Positions 43,491 to 52,434 of a DNA stretch of 64,000 bases are shown piece by piece. The notes beneath the pieces are model-generated. The model had not been told where the DNA came from. It worked only from the letters and a program-made list of their open reading frames with translations, and did not search any database. How positions within the stretch are numbered: position 1 is the stretch's first letter; each line of letters starts with the position of its first letter. A program made the translations under genes and the position numbers. This DNA is from Trinickia violacea (GTDB taxonomy: Bacteria; Pseudomonadota; Gammaproteobacteria; Burkholderiales; Burkholderiaceae): contig NZ_CP040077.1 of the NCBI RefSeq assembly GCF_005280735.1, positions 1,922,001-1,986,000 on the forward strand, written 5' to 3'.

Positions 43491-44603
43491 TTGAGCCGAG
43501 TCCGTCCCCGTACCGAGAGCGATGCGCAAGCACGCACCGAGACCGCGCGCGCGTTTGTGTCGCCAACGCCCGCGCGCCGCGTGTGGCTGCGCTTCAAACA
43601 GCAGCGCCTCGGCTACTGGAGCCTCATCATTTTCGTCGTCGCGTTTGCGGCGAGCCTGGCCGGCCCGCTGTGGTCGAACGACAAGCCGTTAGTCGTTCGC
43701 TACGACGGGCATCTGTACTTTCCGATCGTGAAAACCTACGCGGAGACGACGTTCGGCGGCGATTTCCCGACGCCCGCGGACTACCTCGATCCCTACGTCC
43801 GGCATCGCTTTGAAGCGCCGGGCAACTTCGCGATCTACCCGCCGAATCACTACTACTACGACACGCTCAACTACTTCTCGAACCAACCGAACCCGGCGCC
43901 GCCGTCGCGTGAGAACTGGCTCGGCACCGATGCGCAGGGTCGCGATCTGTTCGCGCGGCTTCTTTACGGCTTTCGCGTATCGGTCGAATTCGGCCTCGTG
44001 CTGACGTTCATCGGCACCGTGATCGGCATTCTCGCGGGTGCGGTGCAGGGCTACTTCGGCGGCCGAATCGATATCGTCGGGCAGCGTTTGATCGAGATCT
44101 GGAGCTCGCTGCCCGAGCTGTATCTGCTGATCATCTTTGCGTCGATCTTCGAGCCGAGTTTCCTGCTCTTGATCGTGCTGCTGTCGCTGTTCGGATGGAT
44201 CGGCTTGTCGGACTACGTGCGCGCCGAGTTTCTGCGCAACCGCACGCAGGATTACGTACGGGCCGCGCGCGCGATGGGGCTCTCGAATTGGCAGATCATT
44301 TGGCGTCACGTGCTGCCCAACAGCCTCACGCCCGTCATCACATTCCTGCCTTTCCGGATGAGCGGCTCGATTCTCGCGCTGACGAGCCTCGACTTCCTCG
44401 GCCTCGGCGTGCCGCCGCCGACACCGAGCCTCGGCGAATTGCTCGCGCAAGGCAAAGCGAATCTCGACGCGTGGTGGATCTCGCTGTCGACGTTCGGCGT
44501 GCTCGTCGCAACGCTGCTCTTGCTGACGTTCATGGGCGACGCGTTGCGCAACGCGCTCGATACGCGGATTGCCGATGCGATGCGCGCCGGAGGCAACCAA
44601 TGA
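43491..44603 (+). CDS. yejE: Peptide ABC transporter permease (YejE-like)
   Basis: Second permease, 370 residues. A soluble N-terminus (RVRPRTESDAQARTETARAFVSPTPARRVW) leads to the first span; a periplasmic domain with many aromatic residues (NHYYYDTLNYFSNQ) and the sequence ENWLGTDAQGRDLFARLLYG identify the oligopeptide-permease C type. The EAA loop is AARAMGLSNWQIIWRHVLPNSLTPVI. The start is a TTG at 43491, chosen because GGAG lies 8 nt upstream and no ATG fits. Its TGA overlaps the yejF ATG (ATGA). Confidence 0.92.
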   Translation: MSRVRPRTESDAQARTETARAFVSPTPARRVWLRFKQQRLGYWSLIIFVVAFAASLAGPLWSNDKPLVVRYDGHLYFPIVKTYAETTFGGDFPTPADYLDPYVRHRFEAPGNFAIYPPNHYYYDTLNYFSNQPNPAPPSRENWLGTDAQGRDLFARLLYGFRVSVEFGLVLTFIGTVIGILAGAVQGYFGGRIDIVGQRLIEIWSSLPELYLLIIFASIFEPSFLLLIVLLSLFGWIGLSDYVRAEFLRNRTQDYVRAARAMGLSNWQIIWRHVLPNSLTPVITFLPFRMSGSILALTSLDFLGLGVPPPTPSLGELLAQGKANLDAWWISLSTFGVLVATLLLLTFMGDALRNALDTRIADAMRAGGNQ

Positions 44604-46243
44604 GCGCGCCGATGACGCCGAACACGAATTCGAACGCCTCGACCGAAGGCGAGCCGTTGCTGGAACTCGAGCGCTTGCGCGTGAGCTTCGGCGACACGGT
44701 CGCCGTCAACGACGTGACGCTTGCCATTGCCAATGGCGAGCGCGTCGCGCTGGTCGGCGAATCGGGCTCGGGCAAGAGCGTGACGGCGCTCGCGATTCTG
44801 CGTCTGTTGCGCGATGCCGAAGTGAGCGGCTCGATCCGCTTCGCGGGGCAGGACCTGACGCAAAAGAGCGAACGCCAGATGCGCGGCCTGCGCGGCTCGG
44901 ACATCGCGATGATCTTCCAGGAGCCGATGACCGCGCTCAACCCGCTCTACACGATTGGCGACCAGATCGCGGAGACGATCGTGCTGCACGACGGCGTGTC
45001 GCAGCAGGAAGCAAGGAAACGGGCGATTGCGCTGCTTGCGCGCACTGGCATTGCTCAGCCGGAGCAGCGCGTGAACAGCTATGCGCATCAGTTGTCGGGC
45101 GGTCAGCGTCAGCGCGCGATGATTGCGATGGCGCTCGCGTGCCGGCCGCGTCTTTTGCTTGCCGACGAGCCCACGACTGCGCTCGACGTCACGATCCGTG
45201 CGCAGATTGTCGACCTGCTGCTGGAACTCCAACGCGACGAAGCGCAGAAGCGCGGAATGGCCGTGCTGCTGATCACGCACGACCTCAATCTCGTGCGCCG
45301 GTTTGCGCAGCGGGTGGCGGTGATGGAGCGGGGCGTGCTGGTCGAGAGCGGTCCGGTCGAGCGGATTTTTGCCGAGCCGCAGCATCCGTACACGCAGCGG
45401 CTTCTGAACAGCCGGCCGCAGCGCGCGGTCGCGCCGGTCCTGCCGATCGCGCCGGTTCTGCTCGAAGCGCGAGATGTCTCGGTCGCGTTTCGCACGAAGC
45501 TGCCGGGCTTTAGCGGGTGGTTTCGTTCGGGACGGTTCGCCGCCGTCTCGGAGGCGAGCGTGACGGTGCGGCAAGGGGAGACCGTCGGGATCGTCGGCGA
45601 GTCGGGCTCAGGCAAGTCGACGCTCGCCATGGCGCTGCTCGGCCTGCAGCGCACATCGGAAGGCGAGGTCCAGTTTCAAGGCAGGCCGCTCTCGAGCTAT
45701 CACGGACGCGAGCAAACGGTCTTGCGCTCGAATATGCAGGTCGTATTTCAGGACCCCTTCAGCTCGCTTTCGCCGCGCCAGACGATCGAGCGGATTGTCG
45801 GCGAGGGGCTCGCGCTGCATCGTCCGCAGCTCGACACCACCGCACGGCGCGAAAAAGTCATTGCGGTGCTGCGAGAAGTGGGGCTCGATCGCACGGCGCT
45901 GTCGCGCTACCCGCATGAGTTTTCGGGCGGACAGCGCCAGCGGATTGCGATTGCACGAGCCCTGGTGCTGGAGCCGCGCATCCTGATTCTCGACGAACCG
46001 ACGAGCGCGCTCGACGTGTCGATCCAGCAGCAAGTCCTGAAATTGCTCGCCAATCTGCAGAACAAATACAACCTCGGTTTCGTGTTCATAAGTCACGACC
46101 TCGAGGTGATCGGTGCGATGGCGCATCGCGTGATGGTCATGCAGGATGGAATGATCGTCGAAAGTGGTGAGGTGGAAAAAATATTCTCCGCTCCAGCCCA
46201 TCCCTACACGCGAAAGCTACTAAATGCCGCATTGCAAGCCTGA
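44600..46243 (+). CDS. yejF: Peptide ABC transporter ATP-binding protein with two nucleotide-binding domains (YejF-like)
   Basis: A 547-residue fusion of two ABC ATPases. First domain: Walker A GESGSGKSVTA, signature LSGGQRQRAMIAMAL, Walker B LLLADEPTTALDV. Second domain (from about residue 295): Walker A GESGSGKSTLA, signature FSGGQRQRIAIARAL, Walker B ILILDEPTSALDV. Each ends with the oligopeptide-transporter motif HPYT. It powers YejBE. The ATG overlaps the yejE stop; GGAGG precedes it. The next gene is 125 bp away. Confidence 0.95.
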   Translation: MSAPMTPNTNSNASTEGEPLLELERLRVSFGDTVAVNDVTLAIANGERVALVGESGSGKSVTALAILRLLRDAEVSGSIRFAGQDLTQKSERQMRGLRGSDIAMIFQEPMTALNPLYTIGDQIAETIVLHDGVSQQEARKRAIALLARTGIAQPEQRVNSYAHQLSGGQRQRAMIAMALACRPRLLLADEPTTALDVTIRAQIVDLLLELQRDEAQKRGMAVLLITHDLNLVRRFAQRVAVMERGVLVESGPVERIFAEPQHPYTQRLLNSRPQRAVAPVLPIAPVLLEARDVSVAFRTKLPGFSGWFRSGRFAAVSEASVTVRQGETVGIVGESGSGKSTLAMALLGLQRTSEGEVQFQGRPLSSYHGREQTVLRSNMQVVFQDPFSSLSPRQTIERIVGEGLALHRPQLDTTARREKVIAVLREVGLDRTALSRYPHEFSGGQRQRIAIARALVLEPRILILDEPTSALDVSIQQQVLKLLANLQNKYNLGFVFISHDLEVIGAMAHRVMVMQDGMIVESGEVEKIFSAPAHPYTRKLLNAALQA

Positions 46244-46368
46244 TTAGCCCCAATGGGGGTGCTATCTCAATTGTATTTTTTAATTTGTTTTGACATTTCT
46301 ATACTTACTGGCTAGTATCGTCCAAACTTTTCGCAGTCCACTGATTCTTAAGCAAAATCTACCGACCA

Positions 46369-47052
46369 ATGCAGCACCGATATCTAGCCCAGGTTTGCAC
46401 GCGAGCCGTCACCGGGATGTTCATCGGCGTACTGATGGCCGCAGCTCCCGGCGCGTTTGCCGACGAAGTAAGCAGTTTTAATCAGAATGCCGCAAATTCG
46501 ACTCAGAACGGGTCGAATTCGCTGTCTCCCGAACCTTCCCTGAATTTCCAAGCGGATACCGCGGCTCCGTCGGCCGGCGGTGCTAAGTCGTTTCTGTCGG
46601 GCATGGCCGGCAAGGCTGGCGACGTTGTCGTCGGCGCGCTGAACATGATCGGCGTGCGCTACCGCTGGGGCGGCAATACGCCGGATTCAGGCCTCGATTG
46701 CAGCGGCTTTGTGCGCTACGTGTTCCAGGACACGCTTGGCCTTGCACTGCCGCGCCGCGCTGAAGAAATGAGCCGAGTCGGCGAAAAGGTCCGCATGAGC
46801 GAACTGAAGCCGGGCGATCTCGTATTCTTCAATACGATGCGCCGGACGTTCTCGCACGTTGGCATCTACATCGGCGACAACAAGTTCGTGCATTCGCCGT
46901 CCACCGGCAGCACGATCCGTGTCGACGATCTGGATGACGGCTACTGGGAAAAGCGTTTTACGGGCGCGCGCCGCATCGAGACGCAGTTTCCGGTGAAAGC
47001 CGACGATCTGCGCCAGCGTGTGAACGCGACGCTAGGCGGGAACGGCAACTGA
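46369..47052 (+). CDS. NlpC/P60 family cell-wall hydrolase (C40 peptidase)
   Basis: A 227-residue exported protein. The signal peptide covers about residues 1-31 (GMFIGVLMAAAPGAFA), then an Asn/Ser/Gln-rich linker, then the NlpC/P60 domain from about 85. Catalytic Cys111 lies in DCSGFVRYVF and His163 in SHVGIYIG; VRYRWGGNTPDSGLD is the usual preamble. Such enzymes cleave peptide stems of peptidoglycan. The region upstream is AT-rich (46260-46320), including TTTTTTAATTTGTTTTGACA. A strong terminator follows. Confidence 0.93.
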   Translation: MQHRYLAQVCTRAVTGMFIGVLMAAAPGAFADEVSSFNQNAANSTQNGSNSLSPEPSLNFQADTAAPSAGGAKSFLSGMAGKAGDVVVGALNMIGVRYRWGGNTPDSGLDCSGFVRYVFQDTLGLALPRRAEEMSRVGEKVRMSELKPGDLVFFNTMRRTFSHVGIYIGDNKFVHSPSTGSTIRVDDLDDGYWEKRFTGARRIETQFPVKADDLRQRVNATLGGNGN

Positions 47053-47109
47053 GGTTCCGGTCGGCGGCCAGTTTTGCTTGGCCGCCAGCGTGGTTGATCG
47101 TGGACAGAT

Positions 47110-47144
47110 CAAAAAAGCCTGCTTCGTTTGAAGCAGGCTTTTTG
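47110..47144. terminator. Terminator between NlpC/P60 and patatin genes
   Basis: Stem AAAAAGCCTGCTTC / GAAGCAGGCTTTTT with a 4-nt GTTT loop. A and T runs at both ends suit the two convergent genes. Confidence 0.9.
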
Positions 47145-47186
47145 TGTTTGTGCTCGAGATCGAATCGAGATCGATCCGGCAGCCTG

Positions 47187-48176
47187 TTACGAGGCCGCTG
47201 CGCGGCTCGCAGCCAGCTTGCGCTGCAGCTCCGGAAACGTCTTCGCAACCGCTTCTTCTCCCGCCAGGATGGCCGCGTTGCGCTGGCCGAAATCACTGCC
47301 ACCCATCGCCGCGAGATTCGGGCGAATCACGAAGTCGGCGTACTTTTCTAGCTCATAGGTCTTGATCGTCTGTCCCATGATCGTGAAGGTCTGGAGCAGC
47401 ACGTCGAACGAGCTTTGCGTGAGCGCCGATTCCGGGCGCGCCGAGATGTCCACCGCGATCACGAAGTCCGCCCCCATCTTGCGCGCGAACGAGGCCGGCA
47501 CCGGGCTCACGAGCCCGCCGTCGACATACTCGTGTCCGCCGATCTTCACTGGCTCGAATATCGACGGCACGCTGCACGACGCGCGCACCGCGATGCCCGT
47601 GTTGCCGCGCTGGAACAGGATCGGTTGGCCGCTCCTCAGATCGGTCGCGACGACGCCGAGCGGCTTGGCCATCTTTTCGATCGGGCGGTTGTTGAGCGTC
47701 GTGTTCAGATAGTTCTGCAGCGCGACGCCTTGCAGAATGCCGCGCGCACGAAACGGCATCGCCCAGTCGCTGATCGACGCTTCGTCCATCGTCAGCGCGA
47801 GCTTGTTGATCGCGATGCCGCTCATGCCGGACGCATACAGCGCCCCGACGACCGACCCCGCGCTCGTGCCGCATACGATGTCGACTTGGATGTTGCGCGC
47901 TTCGAGGGCCTTGATCACGCCGATATGCGCAAAGCCGCGCGCCGCGCCGCCGCCGAGCGCGAGCGCGACGCGGATCGGACGCTCGCGCGTCGTGGCGGCC
48001 GACTGCGGGGTGGCCGGCGGCGTGGCGGTCGTGTTATTGGGGGCAGTGGCGACGGATTCGCCGTTAGGCTTGGTGCCTGTCGAGGCGCAGGCTGACAATA
48101 CGGCCGACGCGCACGCAAGCGAGAACGTGCGTCGGGTGAGGCGAGGGGACGAAGGCTTCAACGATTTCTCCAGCAA
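47187..48176 (-). CDS. Patatin-like phospholipase, lipoprotein with a twin-arginine-like signal
   Basis: A 329-residue patatin-fold acyl hydrolase (RssA-like). The N-terminal SSPRLTRRTFSLACASAVLSAC combines a twin-Arg pattern (TRRTFSL) with a lipobox at Cys30. After a Thr/Pro/Ala linker the domain shows the oxyanion motif GGGAARG (75-81), the nucleophile GTSAG (Ser105) and the dyad Asp in DGG (Asp219). Substrate is probably phospholipid or lysophospholipid; inference. Divergent from gltX. Confidence 0.9.
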   Translation of the reverse strand: MLEKSLKPSSPRLTRRTFSLACASAVLSACASTGTKPNGESVATAPNNTTATPPATPQSAATTRERPIRVALALGGGAARGFAHIGVIKALEARNIQVDIVCGTSAGSVVGALYASGMSGIAINKLALTMDEASISDWAMPFRARGILQGVALQNYLNTTLNNRPIEKMAKPLGVVATDLRSGQPILFQRGNTGIAVRASCSVPSIFEPVKIGGHEYVDGGLVSPVPASFARKMGADFVIAVDISARPESALTQSSFDVLLQTFTIMGQTIKTYELEKYADFVIRPNLAAMGGSDFGQRNAAILAGEEAVAKTFPELQRKLAASRAAAS

Positions 48177-48385
48177 GGCGCGCGGACATCATAAAGCAAA
48201 GCGCGGCACGCGGATCGCCGCATGGAGATAAGTGGCCGACGGTTATAATTCCCGCTTGTTTCTGAATCGATTCGTTGCGAGCGGCTTGTGATGTTTGCCA
48301 GTGTCTTCCTGGGAGACTGCTCGCGGCCATCGTGCAATGACATCCGCGCTGACACGCGTCCCGCTTTCGAGTTTCCTTTTCGCTT

Positions 48386-49795
48386 ATGACTACCTCCGTT
48401 CGCACTCGCTTTGCACCGAGCCCAACCGGCTTCATTCATTTGGGCAACATCCGCTCCGCGCTGTACCCATGGGCGTTCGCGCGCAAGACGAAGGGAACGT
48501 TCGTGCTGCGGATCGAAGATACCGACGTCGAGCGCTCGACGTCCGAGGCCGTCGACGCGATCCTCGAAGGGATGGCATGGCTCGGCCTCGATATCGACGA
48601 AGGCCCGTTCTTCCAGATGCAGCGCATGGACCGCTATCGCGAAGTGCTCAAGCAGATGGTCGATCAAGGGCTGGTGTACCCGTGCTACATGTCGACGGAA
48701 GAGCTCGACGCGCTGCGCGAACGTCAGCGTGAGGCCGGTGAGAAACCGCGATACGACGGCACCTGGCGCCCGGAGCCGGGCAAGGTACTGCCGACGCCGC
48801 CCGCAGGCGTCGAGCCGGTGCTGCGCTTCAAGAACCCGCTGACGGGCGTCGTCGCTTGGGACGATGCCGTGAAGGGCCCCATCGAGATCTCGAACGAAGA
48901 GCTCGACGACCTCGTGATCGCGCGACCGGACGGCACGCCGACCTACAACTTCTGCGTCGTCGTCGACGACCTCGACATGCGCATCACACACGTGATTCGC
49001 GGTGACGATCACGTGAACAACACGCCGCGCCAGATCAACATCCTGCGTGCGCTTGGCGGCGAGGTGCCTGTCTATGCGCACTTGCCGACCGTGCTCAACG
49101 AGCAGGGCGAGAAGATGAGCAAGCGCCACGGCGCGATGAGCGTGATGGGTTATCGCGATGCCGGCTATTTGCCCGAAGCTGTGTTGAACTATCTGGCGCG
49201 TCTCGGCTGGTCACATGGCGACGCCGAAGTGTTTTCGCGTGAGCAGTTCATCGAGTGGTTCGATCTCGAGCATCTCGGCAAGTCGCCGGCCCAATACGAT
49301 CAGGACAAGCTCAACTGGCTCAACAATCACTACATCAAGGAAGCCGACAACGCGCGTCTCGCCGAGCTGGCCAAACCGTTCTTCGCGGCACTCGGCATCG
49401 AAGAGGCGACGCTCGCAAGCGGGCCGGACCTCGTCGGCGTCGTCGGATTGCTGAAGGACCGCGCGACGACGGTCAAGGAGATCGCGGACAACGCCGCGAT
49501 GTTCTATCGCGCGCCGGCGCCGGATGCCGAAGCGCTCGCGCAGCACGTCACCGATGCGGTGCGTCCCGCGCTTGCCGAACTCGCGGCGGCGTTGCGCTCG
49601 GCCGAGTGGACGAAAGAGGGTATCTCGGCCGCGTTGAAGGCGACGTTGGCTGCGCACAAGCTGAAGATGCCGCAACTCGCGATGCCGGTGCGCTTGCTCG
49701 TTGCAGGTACGACGCATACGCCGTCGATCGATGCGGTGTTGATGCTGTTCGGGCGCGATGTCGTCGTGAGTCGAATCGAAAAGGCACTCGCCTAA
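48386..49795 (+). CDS. gltX: Glutamyl-tRNA synthetase
   Basis: Class I synthetase charging tRNA-Glu. The 469-residue protein has TRFAPSPTGFIHLGNIRSALYPW (HIGH-type motif HLGN), the tRNA acceptor region, and the KMSKS-type loop GEKMSKRHGAMSV. The C-terminal domain ends GRDVVVSRIEKALA. A TATAAT-like sequence at 48244-48249 may be its -10. Two copies of its cognate tRNA-Glu lie just downstream, beyond tRNA-Ala. Confidence 0.98.
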   Translation: MTTSVRTRFAPSPTGFIHLGNIRSALYPWAFARKTKGTFVLRIEDTDVERSTSEAVDAILEGMAWLGLDIDEGPFFQMQRMDRYREVLKQMVDQGLVYPCYMSTEELDALRERQREAGEKPRYDGTWRPEPGKVLPTPPAGVEPVLRFKNPLTGVVAWDDAVKGPIEISNEELDDLVIARPDGTPTYNFCVVVDDLDMRITHVIRGDDHVNNTPRQINILRALGGEVPVYAHLPTVLNEQGEKMSKRHGAMSVMGYRDAGYLPEAVLNYLARLGWSHGDAEVFSREQFIEWFDLEHLGKSPAQYDQDKLNWLNNHYIKEADNARLAELAKPFFAALGIEEATLASGPDLVGVVGLLKDRATTVKEIADNAAMFYRAPAPDAEALAQHVTDAVRPALAELAAALRSAEWTKEGISAALKATLAAHKLKMPQLAMPVRLLVAGTTHTPSIDAVLMLFGRDVVVSRIEKALA

Positions 49796-49811
49796 GCATC
49801 ATCGAAGGGCA

Positions 49812-49840
49812 TGCATGCAGCCTTGAAAAAGCTGCATGCA
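49812..49840 (+). terminator. Stem-loop after gltX
   Basis: Perfect 10-bp stem TGCATGCAGC / GCTGCATGCA (49812-49821 with 49831-49840), 9-nt loop. It is followed by AAAAAATTT rather than a T-run, so it is a weak terminator candidate or a transcript-stabilising hairpin. Confidence 0.45.
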
Positions 49841-49870
49841 AAAAATTTAGCATCGGAAGCGAATAGGGTA

Positions 49871-49899
49871 TTTACAAAACGAAAATCGAACTCTATAAT
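49871..49899 (+). promoter_or_regulatory. Promoter of the tRNA-Ala block
   Basis: TTTACA (49871-49876), 17-bp spacer, TATAAT (49894-49899); the tRNA begins 18 bp after the -10. This is the best sigma-70 promoter match seen in the window. Confidence 0.8.
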
Positions 49900-49917
49900 C
49901 TCGCTTCTGTTCTGCAA

Positions 49918-49993
<76 letters not shown>

Positions 49994-50143
49994 TCAGAAC
50001 AGTGAAGTCGTTTGCAAAGCGGCTTTTGCAAGCAAAGGCAGCGGTAAAAAGGGCTTCACAAGCAGTAGTTAAGCAGTTAGAATAGCGTTCTTCGCAGTTG
50101 GCGAAAGTTAGCAGCGAAAACGAGACAGATCTGAAAAGATTTT

Positions 50144-50219
50144 GTCCCCTTCGTCTAGAGGCCTAGGACATCACCCTTTCACGGTGAGTACAGGGGTTCG
50201 AATCCCCTAGGGGACGCCA
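50144..50219 (+). tRNA. tRNA-Glu (TTC), copy 1
   Basis: 76 nt with encoded CCA. Acceptor GTCCCCT pairs with AGGGGAC; anticodon loop CTTTCAC gives TTC. Identical to copy 2 at 50439. Confidence 0.97.
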
Positions 50220-50299
50220 AAACATCGGCGTCGCTTCGGAAGAGAAGCAGCGCAGTTCGTGAGAAAAGACCGACGCTCACGAGCCATGATGTAAAGACT

Positions 50300-50376
50300 G
50301 GAGTGGTAGTTCAGTCGGTTAGAATACCGGCCTGTCACGCCGGGGGTCGCGGGTTCGAGTCCCGTCCACTCCGCCA
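50300..50376 (+). tRNA. tRNA-Asp (GTC), copy 1
   Basis: 77 nt with encoded CCA. Acceptor GGAGTGG pairs with CCACTCC; anticodon loop CTGTCAC gives GTC. Copy 2 differs only in the acceptor pair 5-68. Confidence 0.97.
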
Positions 50377-50380
50377 GACA

Positions 50381-50415
50381 AAGCCCGTTCAGGTCATGCT
50401 TGAACGGGCTTTTTC
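50381..50415 (+). terminator. Terminator after the first Glu-Asp pair
   Basis: Stem AAGCCCGTTCA / TGAACGGGCTT with a 9-nt loop, then TTTCATT. It lies between the two tRNA pairs, so the second pair depends on readthrough or its own promoter. Confidence 0.85.
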
Positions 50416-50438
50416 ATTAAAGGTGTAAGCAGTACGTT

Positions 50439-50514
50439 GTCCCCTTCGTCTAGAGGCCTAGGACATCACCCTTTCACGGTGAGTACAGGGGTTCGAATCC
50501 CCTAGGGGACGCCA
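50439..50514 (+). tRNA. tRNA-Glu (TTC), copy 2
   Basis: 76 nt with encoded CCA, same sequence as 50144-50219. Preceded directly by the terminator of the first pair; no convincing promoter seen in the 24 bp between. Confidence 0.97.
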
Positions 50515-50592
50515 GAACATCGGCGTCGCTTCGATAGAAGCAGCGCAGCTTGTGAGAGCAAACCGACGCTCGCAAGCCAGGGTGTAAAGACT

Positions 50593-50669
50593 GGAGCGGT
50601 AGTTCAGTCGGTTAGAATACCGGCCTGTCACGCCGGGGGTCGCGGGTTCGAGTCCCGTCCGCTCCGCCA
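50593..50669 (+). tRNA. tRNA-Asp (GTC), copy 2
   Basis: 77 nt with encoded CCA. Acceptor GGAGCGG / CCGCTCC: compared with copy 1 the T-A pair is replaced by C-G on both sides, a compensated change. Confidence 0.97.
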
Positions 50670-50674
50670 AATGG

Positions 50675-50710
50675 AAACCCGTTCAAGCCAGTGCTTGAAC
50701 GGGTTTTTTG
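50675..50710 (+). terminator. Terminator after the second Glu-Asp pair
   Basis: Stem AAACCCGTTCAAGC / GCTTGAACGGGTTT with a CAGT loop, then TTTGTTTT. Ends the tRNA cluster. Confidence 0.92.
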
Positions 50711-50808
50711 TTTTACGCGCGCATCGTTCGTCCGGGACAAACAGCACTTGCCAGCGCGCGCGGGCTGCCTTAACGTGGGCCGAATAACGTCTTCCGTTTG
50801 CTGCAGCG

Positions 50809-51273
50809 ATGCTCGATCCGACCGACGTCCCGTTTCCATTTCATCTGCGTGAAGCCTTGCCCGACGATTTCGAATTCGCGGAGGCGCTCACACGCGCCAA
50901 CATGGGCGGCTATTACAAGCGCCATCATCTGATTTGGCGTGCCGACCTCTTTCTGGCGAGCTGGCGGGAGTCGGAGAACTTCATCCTCGAAGAGGACGGC
51001 GAGCCGATCGGCGTGCTGCGCATCACGGAGGAAGGCGACTCGCTGCATATTCGCGACGTGCAAATCGCCGAAGGGCATCGGCGTCAGGGCGCAGGCACCT
51101 ATCTGCTCGACACTTCACATCGTTGGGCGCGTGCGCGTGGCTTGCGCGAGTCGCAGTTGCGCGTGTTCGTCGACAACCCCGCGGCGCGGCTTTATCTGCG
51201 GATGGGGTATCGGGTCGCCGGTCCGCGGCTTGCCCAGTTGGGTGCGATCCGGCATATGGTGCGGCGCGTTTGA
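50809..51273 (+). CDS. GNAT family N-acetyltransferase
   Basis: A 154-residue single-domain acetyltransferase. The acetyl-CoA loop is IRDVQIAEGHRRQGAGTYLLD (residues about 82-102, R-x-x-G-x-G/A form), and the closing VFVDNPAARLYLRMGYRVAG is the motif B region. The substrate (small amine, antibiotic or protein N-terminus) cannot be told. The gene lies between the tRNA cluster and a convergent AraC-family gene; nothing in the neighbourhood suggests a pathway. Confidence 0.85.
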   Translation: MLDPTDVPFPFHLREALPDDFEFAEALTRANMGGYYKRHHLIWRADLFLASWRESENFILEEDGEPIGVLRITEEGDSLHIRDVQIAEGHRRQGAGTYLLDTSHRWARARGLRESQLRVFVDNPAARLYLRMGYRVAGPRLAQLGAIRHMVRRV

Positions 51274-51372
51274 CCCGATGCGCTTGATGTCTGCCCTAAG
51301 TGCCTGCGTTTGATGCCTGCGATTCGGCGCGCGAAGGCGTGCCGCTGCTAGCGTGGATCCGCTGTAGCGGCG

Positions 51373-52296
51373 TCACGCCGATTCGCGCGCTTCATCGCTT
51401 GTGGTCTCGGTCGAATGATCGTGGAGGTCGTCGTCCGCCGGATCGCCGCTTCGGCGTTCGGTGCCGCGCATCATGAATGCGCGCGGGCTCTCGCCGAATG
51501 CTCGCCGGAACATCGCCGAAAACGCACTTTGGCTTTGATAGCCCAATTCCTGCGAGACGTGCGACAGCGCCCGCCCTTGATGCAGCAACGGGATCGCCCG
51601 GGCCAGCACGGCCTGCTGGCGCCACTGAGAAAAGCTCATCCCCAGTTCGTTGCGAAAAAGCCGAGCGATCGTGCGCGTGCTGGCGCCGACGCTCGATGCC
51701 CAGCGCTCGAGCGGATCCGTGTTCGCGGGGTTGGCGAGCAGCGCCTCGCACAGTGCGCGCAGGCGCTTCTCGCTCGGCATCGGCACTGACAGGGGCAACG
51801 GCACCGAGCGCGTCAGTTCGTCGAGCGCGAGTGCGCCGAGCAGCCGCTCGCGTGTCGTGGTCAGCTCGCGTGTGTCGATCGCGGCGATGACTTCGCGCAG
51901 CAGCCCCGACACTTCGACGACACGGCACGCGTCGAGGCCCGGCGGAACAGCGGACTCGTCGATGTAGAGCGTGCGCAGGTACGCATCCTCGACGATCACG
52001 ACTTCATGGTTGATGCGCGGCGGCACGAAGATCGCGCGCGATGGCGGGACCATCCAGGTGCTGTCCGCGACCCCGACTCGCAGCACGCCCCGCGACGCGT
52101 ACGCGAGCTGCGCCCAAGCGTGCGTATGCTGGGCGATCCGTTCGCCGGCGGGCATCGGACGTGAGCGCACACGGATCGGATGTTCGGGCGTCGGCGCGAA
52201 CTCGGGCGGGATGTCGGCGAAGTGAACACGCGTTGAAGGCGTGGTCGCGTGGCCGGCGGAGACGGGATGAGCGGACGAGGCAGCGGACTGGGTCAT
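51373..52296 (-). CDS. AraC-family transcriptional regulator with N-terminal cupin domain
   Basis: A 307-residue regulator. Residues about 40-115 form an AraC-type cupin (IAQHTHAWAQLAYASRGVLRV, with His residues HTHAW) and about 200-285 two helix-turn-helix motifs (WASSVGASTRTIARLFRNELGMSFSQWRQQ and VSQELGYQSQSAFSAMFRRAFGESPRAF). The C-terminal 25 residues are acidic and disordered. ATG 52296 chosen; an in-frame start 21 codons earlier is possible. It is divergent from rraA across 289 bp that include a 14-bp tandem repeat. Target genes unknown. Confidence 0.88.
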   Translation of the reverse strand: MTQSAASSAHPVSAGHATTPSTRVHFADIPPEFAPTPEHPIRVRSRPMPAGERIAQHTHAWAQLAYASRGVLRVGVADSTWMVPPSRAIFVPPRINHEVVIVEDAYLRTLYIDESAVPPGLDACRVVEVSGLLREVIAAIDTRELTTTRERLLGALALDELTRSVPLPLSVPMPSEKRLRALCEALLANPANTDPLERWASSVGASTRTIARLFRNELGMSFSQWRQQAVLARAIPLLHQGRALSHVSQELGYQSQSAFSAMFRRAFGESPRAFMMRGTERRSGDPADDDLHDHSTETTSDEARESA

Positions 52297-52434
52297 GGTC
52301 GTGGCAGCTAGCCGGATGGAATGGCTGAAACGGGCGGCGAACGGCACGCCGCAAAGCACGAAGCCGAAGGCCTGCTGGCTTGGGACACAGGCTCGTTAAG
52401 GACGTTGACCAGCGGGTCTATTGTATGTGGATTG

